Of a stretch of DNA of 15,662 nucleotides, positions 6,102 through 14,345 are shown one piece after another (the first letter of the stretch is position 1; each line of letters starts with the position of its first letter). Made by a program: the position numbers and the translations under genes. The stretch is taken from the NCBI GenBank assembly GCA_025349905.2, contig MU624967.1, forward strand, positions 1 through 15,662, in the 5' to 3' direction. Origin of the DNA: Blastocladiella britannica. Taxonomy: Eukaryota; Blastocladiomycota; Blastocladiomycetes; Blastocladiales; Blastocladiaceae. A model generated the notes under the pieces. That model was not told the DNA's origin, did no database searches, and saw nothing but the letters and a program-made list of their open reading frames with translations.

Positions 6102-8312
6102 ATGTCGTCCTCGCCCTCGGTCTCCATGGGGGCAATGCCCATGCCAGTTGTCCCTCCGGTCACAGGTGAGAAACCGGCACCACTCGCCCCGTCTGTTGCC
6201 GTTCATGTCAATGGCGGCACCCCCTCATCGCCACCAGCACCCGTCTCGCCCGACGAGGTGACCAGTGGTGCCGGTGCGTTCCCGCTCTCGGCGCCTAGCT
6301 CGCCACCGTCGCAAGGGACCATCGGCAACCAGCATCTTTTCCACCCGGCCGGGTCCCCCGGCACTGCCGGCGCCGCCGCTGCCTTTGGATCGGGACTGGG
6401 AAGTGCCAAGTCGGCGTCGTCGCGCCGCAAAGTGCAGCCGACGCGATCGCCGTCGCCGCACATGGCCGCGGCCGCGGGTGCTGCGACCCCGGGCGTGGTG
6501 TTCCAGATCCCGTTCGATCTCAATACCCCACACGTGCCACCCTCGCCCAAAATGCGTGCTGCGGCTGCGGCTGCCGCCACTCAGGCCGCCGCGTCTCGCG
6601 CAGCATTGGCGGCGTCGGTACCGGCAGGAACAGCGGCGGCGTCGGGCTTGTCGCCCATGATGTCGGCCATGATGGGCCGGTCGCCTCTGGCCCAGCCCGT
6701 TCGTGGGCCCATGGGCCCCGGAGGCGCCGCTGATCCTGCGTCGCTCTCGCACACGTCGCCGTTGGTCGGCATGGTCCGGGTGCCAGTGCAACCGGCGACT
6801 ATCTCGGGGCATTTAGCGGCGTCTGATCCGGACGCCATGATGGTCGATCCACCTGCTCCGTCATCGTCGGCCGGGCAATTCCGTCCGTCGCCGCACATGG
6901 CATCCGGTGCAGCGCCGTTGCAGGTATCTGGGGGTGGTAACGGGGTGGTCGGACTCGGGCTCGTGCCGGCACCGGCCGGATCGGTTGCGGTGCCCCCGCC
7001 GATCGCGCCCGTCGGGTACGGCGCGGCAGCACTGCCAGCACACATGATGTTAATGGCGGCCTCGTCGTCGTCGTCGTCACCGTCGTCGCTGCCTCCGTTC
7101 CCAGCGGCCACGTCGTCGTCGTCGCCAGCTGCCATGGCGTTTGCCAGTCACTTGGGAGGGCCAGCGTCGGGTGGCATGCGCTATAGTAGCACATCCGTAT
7201 CGGCGGCCATGGCGTCCATGAGCTCGCCCGTGCCGCTGCCGCCGCCGGTGCGGTCGCCGTCGCCGACGTACCATGGTAGACCTGGATCAGCAGCCACAGC
7301 GGCAGCGTTTCCGCCGGCGGTGGCGCCCCGCGCATCCTCGCCGTCGCCGCAGTCGACGCACATTGGCCTGCTGACCCGCGCCGGCCACGCGTCCCCTCAG
7401 CTCGGTCCGCGGTCCTCGTCGCCCAATGGCGGCCGCGGTCGCCGAGACCGCACACCCTCGGGCTCGTCGTCGGGATCGAACGCTGCCCCTACCGCTGCTA
7501 CGCGCAGTCCACCCAAGCCCCAGTTCCCGGCGGCTGCTTCGTCGTACGGATACGTTGGCCGATCCGGGTCGCCCATGCCACCGCCGGTGTCCGGAGGTGC
7601 CGTGTACGGCGCGCCTGGGTACGCCAGCCGTCCGCTGTACCGGATCGACTCGGAGGCGTCGGGCGGACTGTTGTTCCCGGACGCAGTGGCCATAGACGCT
7701 CCGATGGCGCACCACCACGCGCACCAGTACCAGCAGCAGCAGGTGCAGCAGCAGCAACCGGTAGCTGAGTGGCGTGCGCCACCGGCGGTCCGGGCCGCGC
7801 GTACCGGCTCACCTGCGCGGCGCGGTGCCGGCAATGCACAGGCGGCCACGGCCGTTGGCGGTCCCGGTGCATCGTCGCCCAAAGTCCGCGCCGTCAATTT
7901 CCCGTACTCGGCGTCCGACGGCGCCGCGTCCGAGGATAGTGATTTGGCCGGGAACGGTGGCGCGGGCGCGCGTGCGCCGCGACGACGTGCCGTGCATCAT
8001 TCGGGCGCGGCGGGAGGTCCTGACGACGAGCACGAGCACACGGGCCCGCGCAAGACGTGCCGGTCGTGCGGGGCTACGCGGTCGGCGCAGAGTACTTGGC
8101 GGACCGGGTGGAACGACGTGACGCTGTGCAACCAGTGTGGATTGCGGTTCAAGTACGTGCTCATCTTTTTGTTTTTGTTTGACAGCACTGATCTCCTTGT
8201 TTGTAACAGTCGGAACGGCCACATCCACTGTCGCTCGTGCAACTACATTCCAACAAAGTCCGAGGCCAGCGGTCCAAACCCAAAGTGCCGACAATGCAGC
8301 GCTCCGCTTTGA
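6102..8312 (+). CDS. GATA-type zinc-finger protein with long disordered N-terminus
   Basis: The start is the first in-frame ATG. Exons 6102-8152 and 8210-8312 are joined by a 57-nt intron (GTACGT...AACAG, codon AA|T), giving 717 residues. The intron is a multiple of three and has no stop, so an unspliced form would also be translated with 19 extra residues. Residues 1-640 are low complexity: Ala runs, Ser-Pro pairs (SPSP, RSPSP), a long Ser run, and a His/Gln patch near 530-550 (AHHHAHQYQQQQ). The many Ser-Pro sites suit proline-directed kinases. The C-terminus holds the finger: C653-R-S-C656, WRTGW, L-C676-N-Q-C679-GLRF. Spacing is CX2C-X19-CX2C, two residues longer than the classic X17 GATA finger. 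After the intron a second cluster follows, C691X2C694-X15-C710X2C713, and the protein ends four residues later. By family, a nuclear transcription factor binding GATA-like sites. No other DNA-binding domain is visible. Targets cannot be told; nitrogen, light or developmental control are all known for fungal GATA factors. Confidence 0.87.
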   Translation: MSSSPSVSMGAMPMPVVPPVTGEKPAPLAPSVAVHVNGGTPSSPPAPVSPDEVTSGAGAFPLSAPSSPPSQGTIGNQHLFHPAGSPGTAGAAAAFGSGLGSAKSASSRRKVQPTRSPSPHMAAAAGAATPGVVFQIPFDLNTPHVPPSPKMRAAAAAAATQAAASRAALAASVPAGTAAASGLSPMMSAMMGRSPLAQPVRGPMGPGGAADPASLSHTSPLVGMVRVPVQPATISGHLAASDPDAMMVDPPAPSSSAGQFRPSPHMASGAAPLQVSGGGNGVVGLGLVPAPAGSVAVPPPIAPVGYGAAALPAHMMLMAASSSSSSPSSLPPFPAATSSSSPAAMAFASHLGGPASGGMRYSSTSVSAAMASMSSPVPLPPPVRSPSPTYHGRPGSAATAAAFPPAVAPRASSPSPQSTHIGLLTRAGHASPQLGPRSSSPNGGRGRRDRTPSGSSSGSNAAPTAATRSPPKPQFPAAASSYGYVGRSGSPMPPPVSGGAVYGAPGYASRPLYRIDSEASGGLLFPDAVAIDAPMAHHHAHQYQQQQVQQQQPVAEWRAPPAVRAARTGSPARRGAGNAQAATAVGGPGASSPKVRAVNFPYSASDGAASEDSDLAGNGGAGARAPRRRAVHHSGAAGGPDDEHEHTGPRKTCRSCGATRSAQSTWRTGWNDVTLCNQCGLRFKYVLIFLFLFDSTDLLVCNSRNGHIHCRSCNYIPTKSEASGPNPKCRQCSAPL

Positions 8313-8486
8313 AAGGACCTGCCTTTGTTTTATTTTCTCTTATTCCTGGATTGCTTTTTTTGCCCAATTTCTCCTCGTTTTTTTAATTCTTTTTGCATGT
8401 TTCGCGCAGTTGCCCCCCCTCCCTATTTGAAATGAAAAAATACTCGAGTGCGCTGGCCCGCACCAACAAAAAAACTGCAGTATATT
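8313..8486. other. 174-bp convergent 3' intergenic region
   Basis: This lies between the stops of the GATA gene (plus) and the PPR-like gene (minus). The plus strand is T-rich (TTTTATTTTCTCTTATT..., TTTTTTAATTCTTTTTG), compatible with a 3' UTR and cleavage region. No canonical AATAAA was found on either strand and no gene was seen. Confidence 0.4.
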
Positions 8487-10455
8487 TTACACACCTTCAG
8501 AGCCAGGATCCACCTCCACCAACAACATGTCTCGTTCCACCCGCCACCGCCGCACCTGATCCAAGACATACCCGCCACCGAGCGCCATCAGCACGAACGC
8601 GTTCGCGTACGCGACGTCCGAGACAATGCCCGCAAACTCGGCCAGCCGCCCATCCAGCCTCTTTTGGTGGGCGAACGCCGTGGTATACGTTTCGAGCATT
8701 GCCGGGTCGATCGGGTACCCCTGAACGCGCAGGAAATCAAAGAAGTCGCGCACTTTGGCGTGGTCCTTGTGCGCGGCAATCAGGCGCAGCAAGGCTGCGG
8801 CGTACGAGTCGCGTAGGACGTACCGGTCAAACAGGTGGTGCGGCATCGCGGCTCCGGTGTCTTCGTGTTCGCCATCGTCTTCGTCTGGGTCGTGGTCCGA
8901 GATGAGGGCAGTTTGGTTGGTGGTGGTGGTGGTGGGTGCAGCCAGTGCCGTGAGATGCGTGGAGGTAGGAGGGGACGACAGACTTACGAGGTAGTTGTGC
9001 CGCTCGTAAAAGAAAAACAGGGCGCCGCGGAGATCGTCGTGCTTCAAGTGCACGTGCAGCAGCTGGTTGTACGTGTTCCAGTTTGGCTGGAGGTGGTATC
9101 GCGTCTTGGCCTAGCATTACGGTGGTTTGTGAGTCATACTACTCACGCTTTCCGCACGCAAGCGTCCATACCTCATGAAAGAACCGCACCATTTCCAGCC
9201 GCCCCGACGCCGTGTCAGCATTGACCATTGCAAATGCTCGCAACAGCGCATGCGCCATGATTCGGGTCATGGTGAACGACGACGTCGACGCTGGATCGCG
9301 ATGCGAAATGCGCGTGTACATGGCCAGCAGCGTCCGCGCGTGATCGGGCTTGTGACTGAGGTTCTGGAACACGCTACCCATGTCGCGCGGGCTGTCCAGC
9401 GGCAAGTCTTCCCCGATTGTATCCATGGCCAGCACCAGCGCGTGCATGAGATCGCCGTTGCGCACCGTTGGGTCCGTGATCAGCGCGGGGGCAATTTGCG
9501 GGTGGTCGGTGACCAGGGCAATCAGGTCGTTGGCGCGCGAGCCCTGGAACGGAAGAAGCATTTTGGCCAGGACCGTCACATGGTCGAGGGTCACGGTGGC
9601 GCGGTACCGATGGCACGCTTCCATGAGCAGCGGCGGGAGCATTCGGTACGACGACGCGTAGGTGCGGGCGTTCGAAATTAGCCACGACTCTTCTACGCGG
9701 GTCAGAGGCGTGCCCATGGCGACCCATGCTTCAAAAAAGGCGACCAGTTGGATGTGGTACAGGTCGAGTCGTTGGCGATGCTATTCATGTTGCATTCTTT
9801 GAGATGGGATCAATCTTTAAAGGAATAGAGGGCGACATACTTTGGCCGCAACGCGAGTCGCTGGAAGTAAAGGACACGAGTCCATGTCAAGCAGCTCATT
9901 CCAGTCGGTTGGGGAAAGATCAGCAGATGCGAGGGCCTGGATCCACTGGCACGTCAATGACGGTTGCATTTGGAGCATCGTGGGTGCCGCGATATTTAGT
10001 GAGACTGCGTTTGCAATCGACAAGATATAGGCCGCATTTAGCTCCGTGGGTGTATCGTCGTCCTGCGATGAGGACGGTGGTACAGTCGACGACAACAGGT
10101 GCGCTGTCATTTCCGGAAATTCGTCCAGAGAAGCGAGACCATTCTTTTTCAGGCCCTTGGGCAGCGGTGGGAACAGTGACGGGCGACGCGTTACTTTCCT
10201 CTTCTTCCTTTGCGGCTGCGGCTGCGGCACATCGCATTGCAGTCCTTTCTGCTCCAAGGCAGGCACTCCTCTGTTGTTGGTGGCACGCAGGAGCGTTGTA
10301 ACTTCACAGCCCGCACGTCGACTTTGCCCCACGGTGGAATAACTCTGCGCACGCTTCGGTAGGACGCCAACGGACGATTTCGCACGCGTCAAGACTGGTT
10401 TTGTTGCTGCTGCCGCGGCTCGTCGCCGGATTGGCAGGGGCAGTAAGAGCAGCAT
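8487..10455 (-). CDS. Mitochondrial PPR-like (helical repeat) protein
   Basis: Three exons on the minus strand: 10455-9841, 9780-9172 and 9110-8487, all split between codons, giving 615 residues. The introns are 60 nt (GTATGT...ATAG) and 61 nt (GTATGG...CTAG). The N-terminus MLLLLPLPIRRRAAAA with Arg/Lys and Ser, and no acidic residue for over 40 residues, is a convincing mitochondrial presequence. The middle (206-408) is alpha-helical (LVAFFEAWVAMGTPL). Joining exons 2 and 3 rebuilds a pentatricopeptide-like unit, RFFHEAKTRYHLQPN then WNTYNQLLHVHLKHDDL and RGALFFFYER, the best PPR match. A second possible unit is DFFDFLRVQGYPIDPAMLETY near the end. PPR proteins bind organelle RNA for stability, splicing or translation; the exact target is unknown. 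In exon 3 a Thr-rich then acidic stretch (ISDHDPDEDDGEHEDTG) separates the helices. GTAAGT at its start looks like a donor, but no acceptor keeps the frame, so it is read as coding. Confidence 0.8.
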
Positions 10456-10520
10456 TTTGCGATTGATATTCACGAATTCGAAGAGATGTCTTTCGACTAA
10501 TATCGCATCGAATAACAAGA
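10456..10520. promoter_or_regulatory. 65-bp divergent promoter between PPR-like gene and FYV7
   Basis: Only 65 bp separate the two start codons. The stretch is AT-rich and carries TGATATT near the PPR side and AATATCGC near the FYV7 side as an imperfect inverted repeat, so GATA cores face both ways. No clear TATA box was seen. Coordinated expression of a mitochondrial factor and a ribosome-biogenesis factor is plausible but inferred from distance only. Confidence 0.5.
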
Positions 10521-11050
10521 ATGAAGGGCAAGGACAAGCTCATTTACCACGCCAAGGTCAAGCGCCAGTACGCGAAAATCCTGAAGCAGGAGGGCATGGC
10601 CGAGGGCAATGTGCGTCCCGTCCATATCATTTTTTCATCTCCCGGCAGGCTGACGCGTGTATTAAAAAGGACGCGTTGTCGCCATCGCCATACGCGCGCT
10701 CGGACAGCGACCACGAGGACGATATTCCGGCATCGCGCCGGCCCACGAACAACAAGCGCCGTGCATCCTCATCCGCCAAAAAGGAAGACGCAGTATCAAC
10801 GGATGCTGCAAAACCCAACCCATTCAAAAAGGTCCTGGAGCAAGCCGAGTGGCTCCGTAACGAAAAGTCGCGAGAGATTGCCGAAAAGGCGCGGCTGGGC
10901 AAGCAGGCCGACAAGGCCAAGAAGCAGGCCAAGCACAAGCGCGCTAAACAGCAGACGCTCTTCAAGAAGGCCAATGACCGCGGCCAGCCCAATATGAAGT
11001 CGCGTATCGACTTGTTGCTGAATCGCATCCAGCACGAGCCGTCAAAGTGA
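10521..11050 (+). CDS. FYV7: rRNA-processing protein, Fyv7/CCDC59 family
   Basis: A basic, lysine-rich nucleolar-type protein. Exon 1 (10521-10610) gives MKGKDKLIYHAKVKRQYAKI...GMAEGN. A frame change then demands an intron starting GTGCGT at 10611. Two acceptors keep the frame: CAG ending 10648 (38 nt, 163 residues) or AAG ending 10669 (59 nt, 156 residues), the latter preceded by a CTGAC branch-like motif and close to the usual intron length here. Exon 2 has a Ser/acidic stretch (SDSDHEDDIPASRR), then a coiled-coil-like charged helix (EWLRNEKSREIAEKARLGKQ) and the diagnostic tail KRAKQQTLFKKANDRGQPNM followed by KSRIDLLLNRI. That tail matches the Fyv7 family signature (basic helix, GQP, then LLxxI). 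In yeast Fyv7 is a 151-residue small-subunit processome-associated factor needed for 18S rRNA maturation. The TGA at 11048-11050 lies inside a possible second donor (see findings). Confidence 0.85.
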
Positions 11051-11101
11051 GTGATTTTTTATCCTTCCTTTACAACAATATAACTTTTTGTATAGTCCGT
11101 C

Positions 11102-12066
11102 ATGTTTGCCCACGTCCAAGACCTGATGGACCGCGAGTCGGATCTTCGCGACGTATGTTTTGAATGGACTGCCTGTACTGGATTTGGTTTAATCTTGTGG
11201 AGATAGGATATCCGGTCCCGCGTCCGCTCCCTTGATCGCATCCTGCGCAACACGCACACCTGCCTGTCACAGGCCTTTTCTGCCACCGCCAATGGTCATT
11301 TCATTTCTTAAATTCTGTTGTGGAGCGATATTGAATCAGCAATACGACAGGCCAAGCGATTGCGGCCGAATCGCAATCCCTGTTTGACTTGGCCCGCGAG
11401 GAGCTCAAGCAACTCAAGGCCGTGGTCCCGTCTGGCCAGTACCACCGGTACGCGAGCCAGTTTTCAAACGCGTTGCAGACAGCCATTTCCCTGCTCGCGT
11501 TCCGCGTGTACATTGCCAGCGAGGATCTGCTGAGCATTCAGCAGGTAGAGGGTGCCTTTGACAGTACGTTCTTACGACAGCATTGGTAATGGTTTCTGAT
11601 GTACGGCTTCCCATAGTCCCAGTGGAAACGGATCTGAACACGCCGCTCGACTTCTTCGTTCCTCTGGACGACTACCTTCTGGCCATTGCATCGCTGCCGT
11701 CCGAGCTGGTACTTTTCCTTTTTTTTATTTATATAAATCGTTGGGACCAGCATAGTTGTTAACGATCACAAATCAGTCCCGGCTGGCCATCAACAGCGCC
11801 GCGCAGCGCGACTACGCCCGCCCCGCCCGGATCCTCGCGTTTACCCAGCGCGTGTACCAGGGATTCCAGACCCTGAACTTGAAAAATGATGCGGTCCGAC
11901 GCAAGTACGATTCGATCAAGGTATGCTCTCTTTCTTTTCTTCATCTCAAATGCACTTCACACTCACTCGAAATGAGCAAAAGTACGACGTGAAAAAGATC
12001 GAAGAAATCGTGTACGATATTCGGATGCGGAACCTAGACGCGCAGCAGCAGGCAGTGTCGGTCTGA
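11102..12066 (+). CDS. TSN: Translin
   Basis: Six exons: 11102-11152, 11207-11294, 11351-11563, 11617-11708, 11777-11920 and 11983-12066. They splice to 223 residues (human 228). Matches along the whole length: MFAHVQDLMDRESDLRDDIR, LFDLAREELKQLKAVVPSGQ with YHRYASQF, LLAFRVYIASEDLLSIQQVE, DFFVPLDDYLLAIASLPSEL joined to SRLAINS, DYARPARILAF, YQGFQTLNLKNDAVRRKYDS and YDVKKIEEIVYDIRMRNL. Translin is an octameric nucleic-acid-binding protein. With TRAX it forms the C3PO endoribonuclease that trims tRNA ends and small RNAs, and it binds single-stranded DNA at recombination breakpoints. Translin itself lacks the TRAX catalytic acids, as expected. The second intron has a weak donor (GTCATT), but an in-frame TAA right after requires splicing there. 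The last intron ends AAAAG, showing that AAG acceptors are used in this genome. The start lies 51 bp after the FYV7 stop. Confidence 0.95.
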
Positions 12067-12081
12067 TTTCATGTATATTTA
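12067..12081. other. 15-bp tail-to-tail junction of translin and SPO11
   Basis: Only 15 bp lie between the translin stop (12064-12066, plus) and the SPO11 stop (12084-12082, minus). The bases are AT-rich (TTCATGTATATTTA). Any normal 3' UTR of either gene must run antisense into the last exon of the other. Confidence 0.85.
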
Positions 12082-13440
12082 TCACGGGATTCCCAGCTTC
12101 AATGCATCAAGGATCATTCCCACCACCAAATCTCCCAGCGCTTCCACCTCGACCTTGGCATTGAGGTGCATCATGGTCTGCAGCACTCGCCTATTTGATA
12201 CCGATTCACCTCCCTTGTGTGTGAGTGAGTTTTACTCGCCATGTACAAAAGGAAAAGATGAGTACCGCAACTCGGGCCGACTCCAGCACTCGGGCCGCCT
12301 GAGCAAGTTTCGAGCGCGAACGCGGTCCCGGTTCGTCATGGGCAACACACCGGCGTGCATCGTTGACACCAGCGCAGTCAAGTGGTGTGTGGTCACGCCC
12401 GCATACACTGCGCGGTCCGAGTGCGGCCCAAGCGTGTCGAGATACTGGAGGGCAATGTGCACGCCGTACGGGTCGCCGTCGGCCACAATGCATACCCGCA
12501 GCCCCGAGGACGCAGCCGCACACGCCGCCTGAATGAACCCGCGCGACGCCGTGTCGGGAAACCCTTTCGACGTGACGAGGATTCCGCGCATGGGCACCGT
12601 TCGCTGGACCAGCCGCAGGGCCGCTAAATGCGCAAACACTGTCTCCTTCTCCACCACTAGCAGGTACCCGATCCCGGGCGCCAGATGAATTCCGGCCACG
12701 ATCGCAGGCGACGGTAACAGTGCGCCGAGGGAACCGACCGCCGCCAAGTCAGTGGTCGTGTCGGGATCCGAGCGACTGCGTGGGACCAGGTCCACGATGG
12801 CATTGCCGATGGCAATGGACCGTGAGCCCGGCAGGATTCCAAGCGCGAGCGCTCCATATGCGCTTATGCATTCACCGGCGTCCAATCCCAATCGGTGAAC
12901 CAGCGTGGACGCAATCGAGTTCACGGCAACGTCCACGATTCGCTGGGAGCCAAAGAGGGCCGGGTCGCAGTAATACACGGCGCGGCGGGTGACGGTGGCC
13001 CACGTGTCGTCCTTGGTGGCGGTGGCGGTGAGACGGTGCGCAATGGCCATCACCTGTACGTGTGCTGCGGCTCTGCGGACCGGTTCGCACTTGCGTTTTT
13101 GCTTTGGCGATTGCTCGCTTATCGCCTTTGTGGTTATGGGCGGACGAATCCTGAGTGGGGTCGGGAAAAGGGCGAGAGACGGTGGCAGCATGTCGCAGGA
13201 GCTGCGAGTGCTATCGACGACTGATCGGTCTTGCATGCACCATGCGTGGGCTTCTTGAATGAACTCGAATGCGAGGTCCTCGAGGGCGAGACGAGCTGCA
13301 CCTTGCACACCGCAGATACCCGCCCGTGTCTGTGGTTGTGTTTGGTCGAGCGGCGCGGTCCATGGTCCCGCGTGTGCGGCATCGTCCGAAAATGGATCCG
13401 AAGGCAAGAATCGGTCGCTGTGGCATTGAAACGGATCCAT
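12082..13440 (-). CDS. SPO11: Meiotic DNA double-strand-break enzyme Spo11 (topoisomerase VI A-like)
   Basis: Two exons, 13440-12266 and 12190-12082, with a 75-nt intron (GTACTC...AATAG, codon CG|G), give 427 residues (yeast 398, human 396). Spo11 makes meiotic double-strand breaks by tyrosyl transesterification. The winged-helix catalytic motif TRRAVYYCDPALFGSQRIVD is intact, with Tyr157 (second Tyr of the pair) as nucleophile. The Toprim residues are present: Glu264 in VVEKETVFAHL and the Asp pair 321/323 in IVADGDPYGVHIALQY. ILVTSKGFPDTASRGFI, TTHHLTALV, LPMTNRDRVRARNLLRRP and, in exon 2, LNAKVEVEALGDLV match the rest of the family. Residues 1-120 are a variable N-terminus with a basic patch (SPKQKRKCEPVRR). 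The start at 13440 is the MDPF methionine; two more in-frame ATGs exist upstream (13641, 13632), but the residues they would add look like leader sequence. Confidence 0.95.
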
Positions 13441-13726
13441 TCCGCTGATCAAAATGAAAGTTTGCCGTGTGAGACCCACTTGGAAGAGATCAAGACAACT
13501 ATATTTTAAAAAAGTAGACAGAGAGGAAGGGAAGAAAGAGGGGACAACAGGCAATTCTAGGCAGGCAGTATATTGACGTGAGATACACAACAGCTGCGTG
13601 ATAGAGTGAAAGAAAAAAATAAGCACACCCATTTTTCTCATTCAGTTGGCTGGCCGAAATCGAAGCGACGCGTACACGGAGCACCGACCGACAGCAAAAC
13701 CAAACCAAAGTAAAAAGAGTTATTAT
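13441..13726. promoter_or_regulatory. SPO11 upstream region / 3' region of ATP synthase subunit e gene
   Basis: 286 bp between two minus-strand genes. Read on the minus strand it has T-rich tracts (near 13600-13620 and 13725-13700), TTTTTTAAAATATAG (about 13512-13498, 60-70 bp before the SPO11 ATG, a possible TATA-like element) and a CT-rich block (about 13542-13516). The SPO11 frame is open through part of it, with ATGs at 13641 and 13632, so an N-terminal extension cannot be excluded. No separate gene was seen. Confidence 0.4.
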
Positions 13727-14044
13727 TTAGTGAGCCGCCGCCTTCTCGCCCGCCCAGTGGTTGATCAGCTTTTCGAGATCAAAGTTGGGTGCGTCCGGGT
13801 CCGACACGACACCGGCGGCGCCCGACCGCTTGACCTTTGCGGCCTCGGCCGCGGCCTGCTTGGCGGCGTACGCGGCGCGCGCGGCCTCAAAGTTGGCCTG
13901 TGCGCGGTGCTTGGCGGCGGCCTCGCGCTTGGCCGACTCGGTGGACGACAGACGGGCGTTGCGCACAAATCCGTACACCACACCGGCACCAGCAGAGCCC
14001 CACAACAGCCATGAGCGGAAAGCGTGCGAGGTCGTAGCGGACAT
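13727..14044 (-). CDS. ATP21: Mitochondrial F1Fo-ATP synthase subunit e
   Basis: Single exon of 105 residues. Subunit e is a small inner-membrane protein at the Fo dimer interface that shapes ATP synthase dimers and cristae. The N-terminal membrane helix (residues 8-27, RSWLLWGSAGAGVVYGFV) carries the family GxxxG motif (Gly21-V-V-Y-Gly25) needed for dimerisation. A long Ala/Lys/Glu helix follows (KREAAAKHRAQANFEAARAA), then the conserved end VVSDPDAPNFDLEKLINHW. Length fits fungal subunit e (about 90-100). The subunit name is secure; the symbol follows yeast usage (also TIM11). It has no cleavable presequence, as usual for this subunit. CCAAT boxes upstream suggest Hap-type respiratory control (inference). 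Confidence 0.92.
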   Translation of the reverse strand: MSATTSHAFRSWLLWGSAGAGVVYGFVRNARLSSTESAKREAAAKHRAQANFEAARAAYAAKQAAAEAAKVKRSGAAGVVSDPDAPNFDLEKLINHWAGEKAAAH

Positions 14045-14345
14045 TGTTGTTTTTGATTTGATTTGTTGTTTTTACTTGTTTGATACGAAAACTTGCAGGC
14101 GGCCACCAGTGGACAGTGGAGGATACGAGCAAAAGAGTGGGGTATGCGGCTACGACAAAGGGACTATATTGTGGCAGTAAATCGTCTGGCAAAGGGAAAA
14201 ATTATGGGCCATATTTACGAAATATTATCACGTTCACGTGTGATATTGTGATAAAACTATATTTCATTGGGAAACAGGCCATGATTGGTCAACGACCATG
14301 GACTCTTGCCCGCCATATCAAAAGCAAAAGAATAGAGTATGAAAA
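14045..14345. promoter_or_regulatory. Promoter of ATP synthase subunit e gene with CCAAT, E-box and GATA motifs
   Basis: 301 bp between the subunit e ATG and the arginase stop, both genes on the minus strand. Visible sites: CCAAT on the minus strand at 14270-14266 and 14288-14284; E-box CACGTG at 14235-14240; a 6-bp inverted repeat TATCAC/GTGATA (14226-14231 and 14240-14245); and a second GTGATA at 14248-14253, making three GATA cores in 28 bp. The leader next to the ATG is A/C-rich on the coding strand (CAAATCAAATCAAAAACAAC). No gene was seen. Confidence 0.5.

Noticed and set aside
7060..7135. GTC/TCG trinucleotide repeats in the GATA gene as a mobile or satellite repeat
   Set aside because: They encode the Ser runs in frame within a long coding exon; simple codon-level low complexity explains them.
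8877..8989. Third intron in the PPR-like gene, from GTAAGT at 8989
   Set aside because: None of the AG acceptors within range (about 103, 109, 127 or 136 nt) preserves the downstream frame, which is clearly coding; the region is left as a coding linker.
13441..13641. Longer SPO11 N-terminus from ATG 13641 or 13632
   Set aside because: The added residues are hydrophobic translated T/CT tracts unlike Spo11; MDPF at 13440 is preferred, though not proven.
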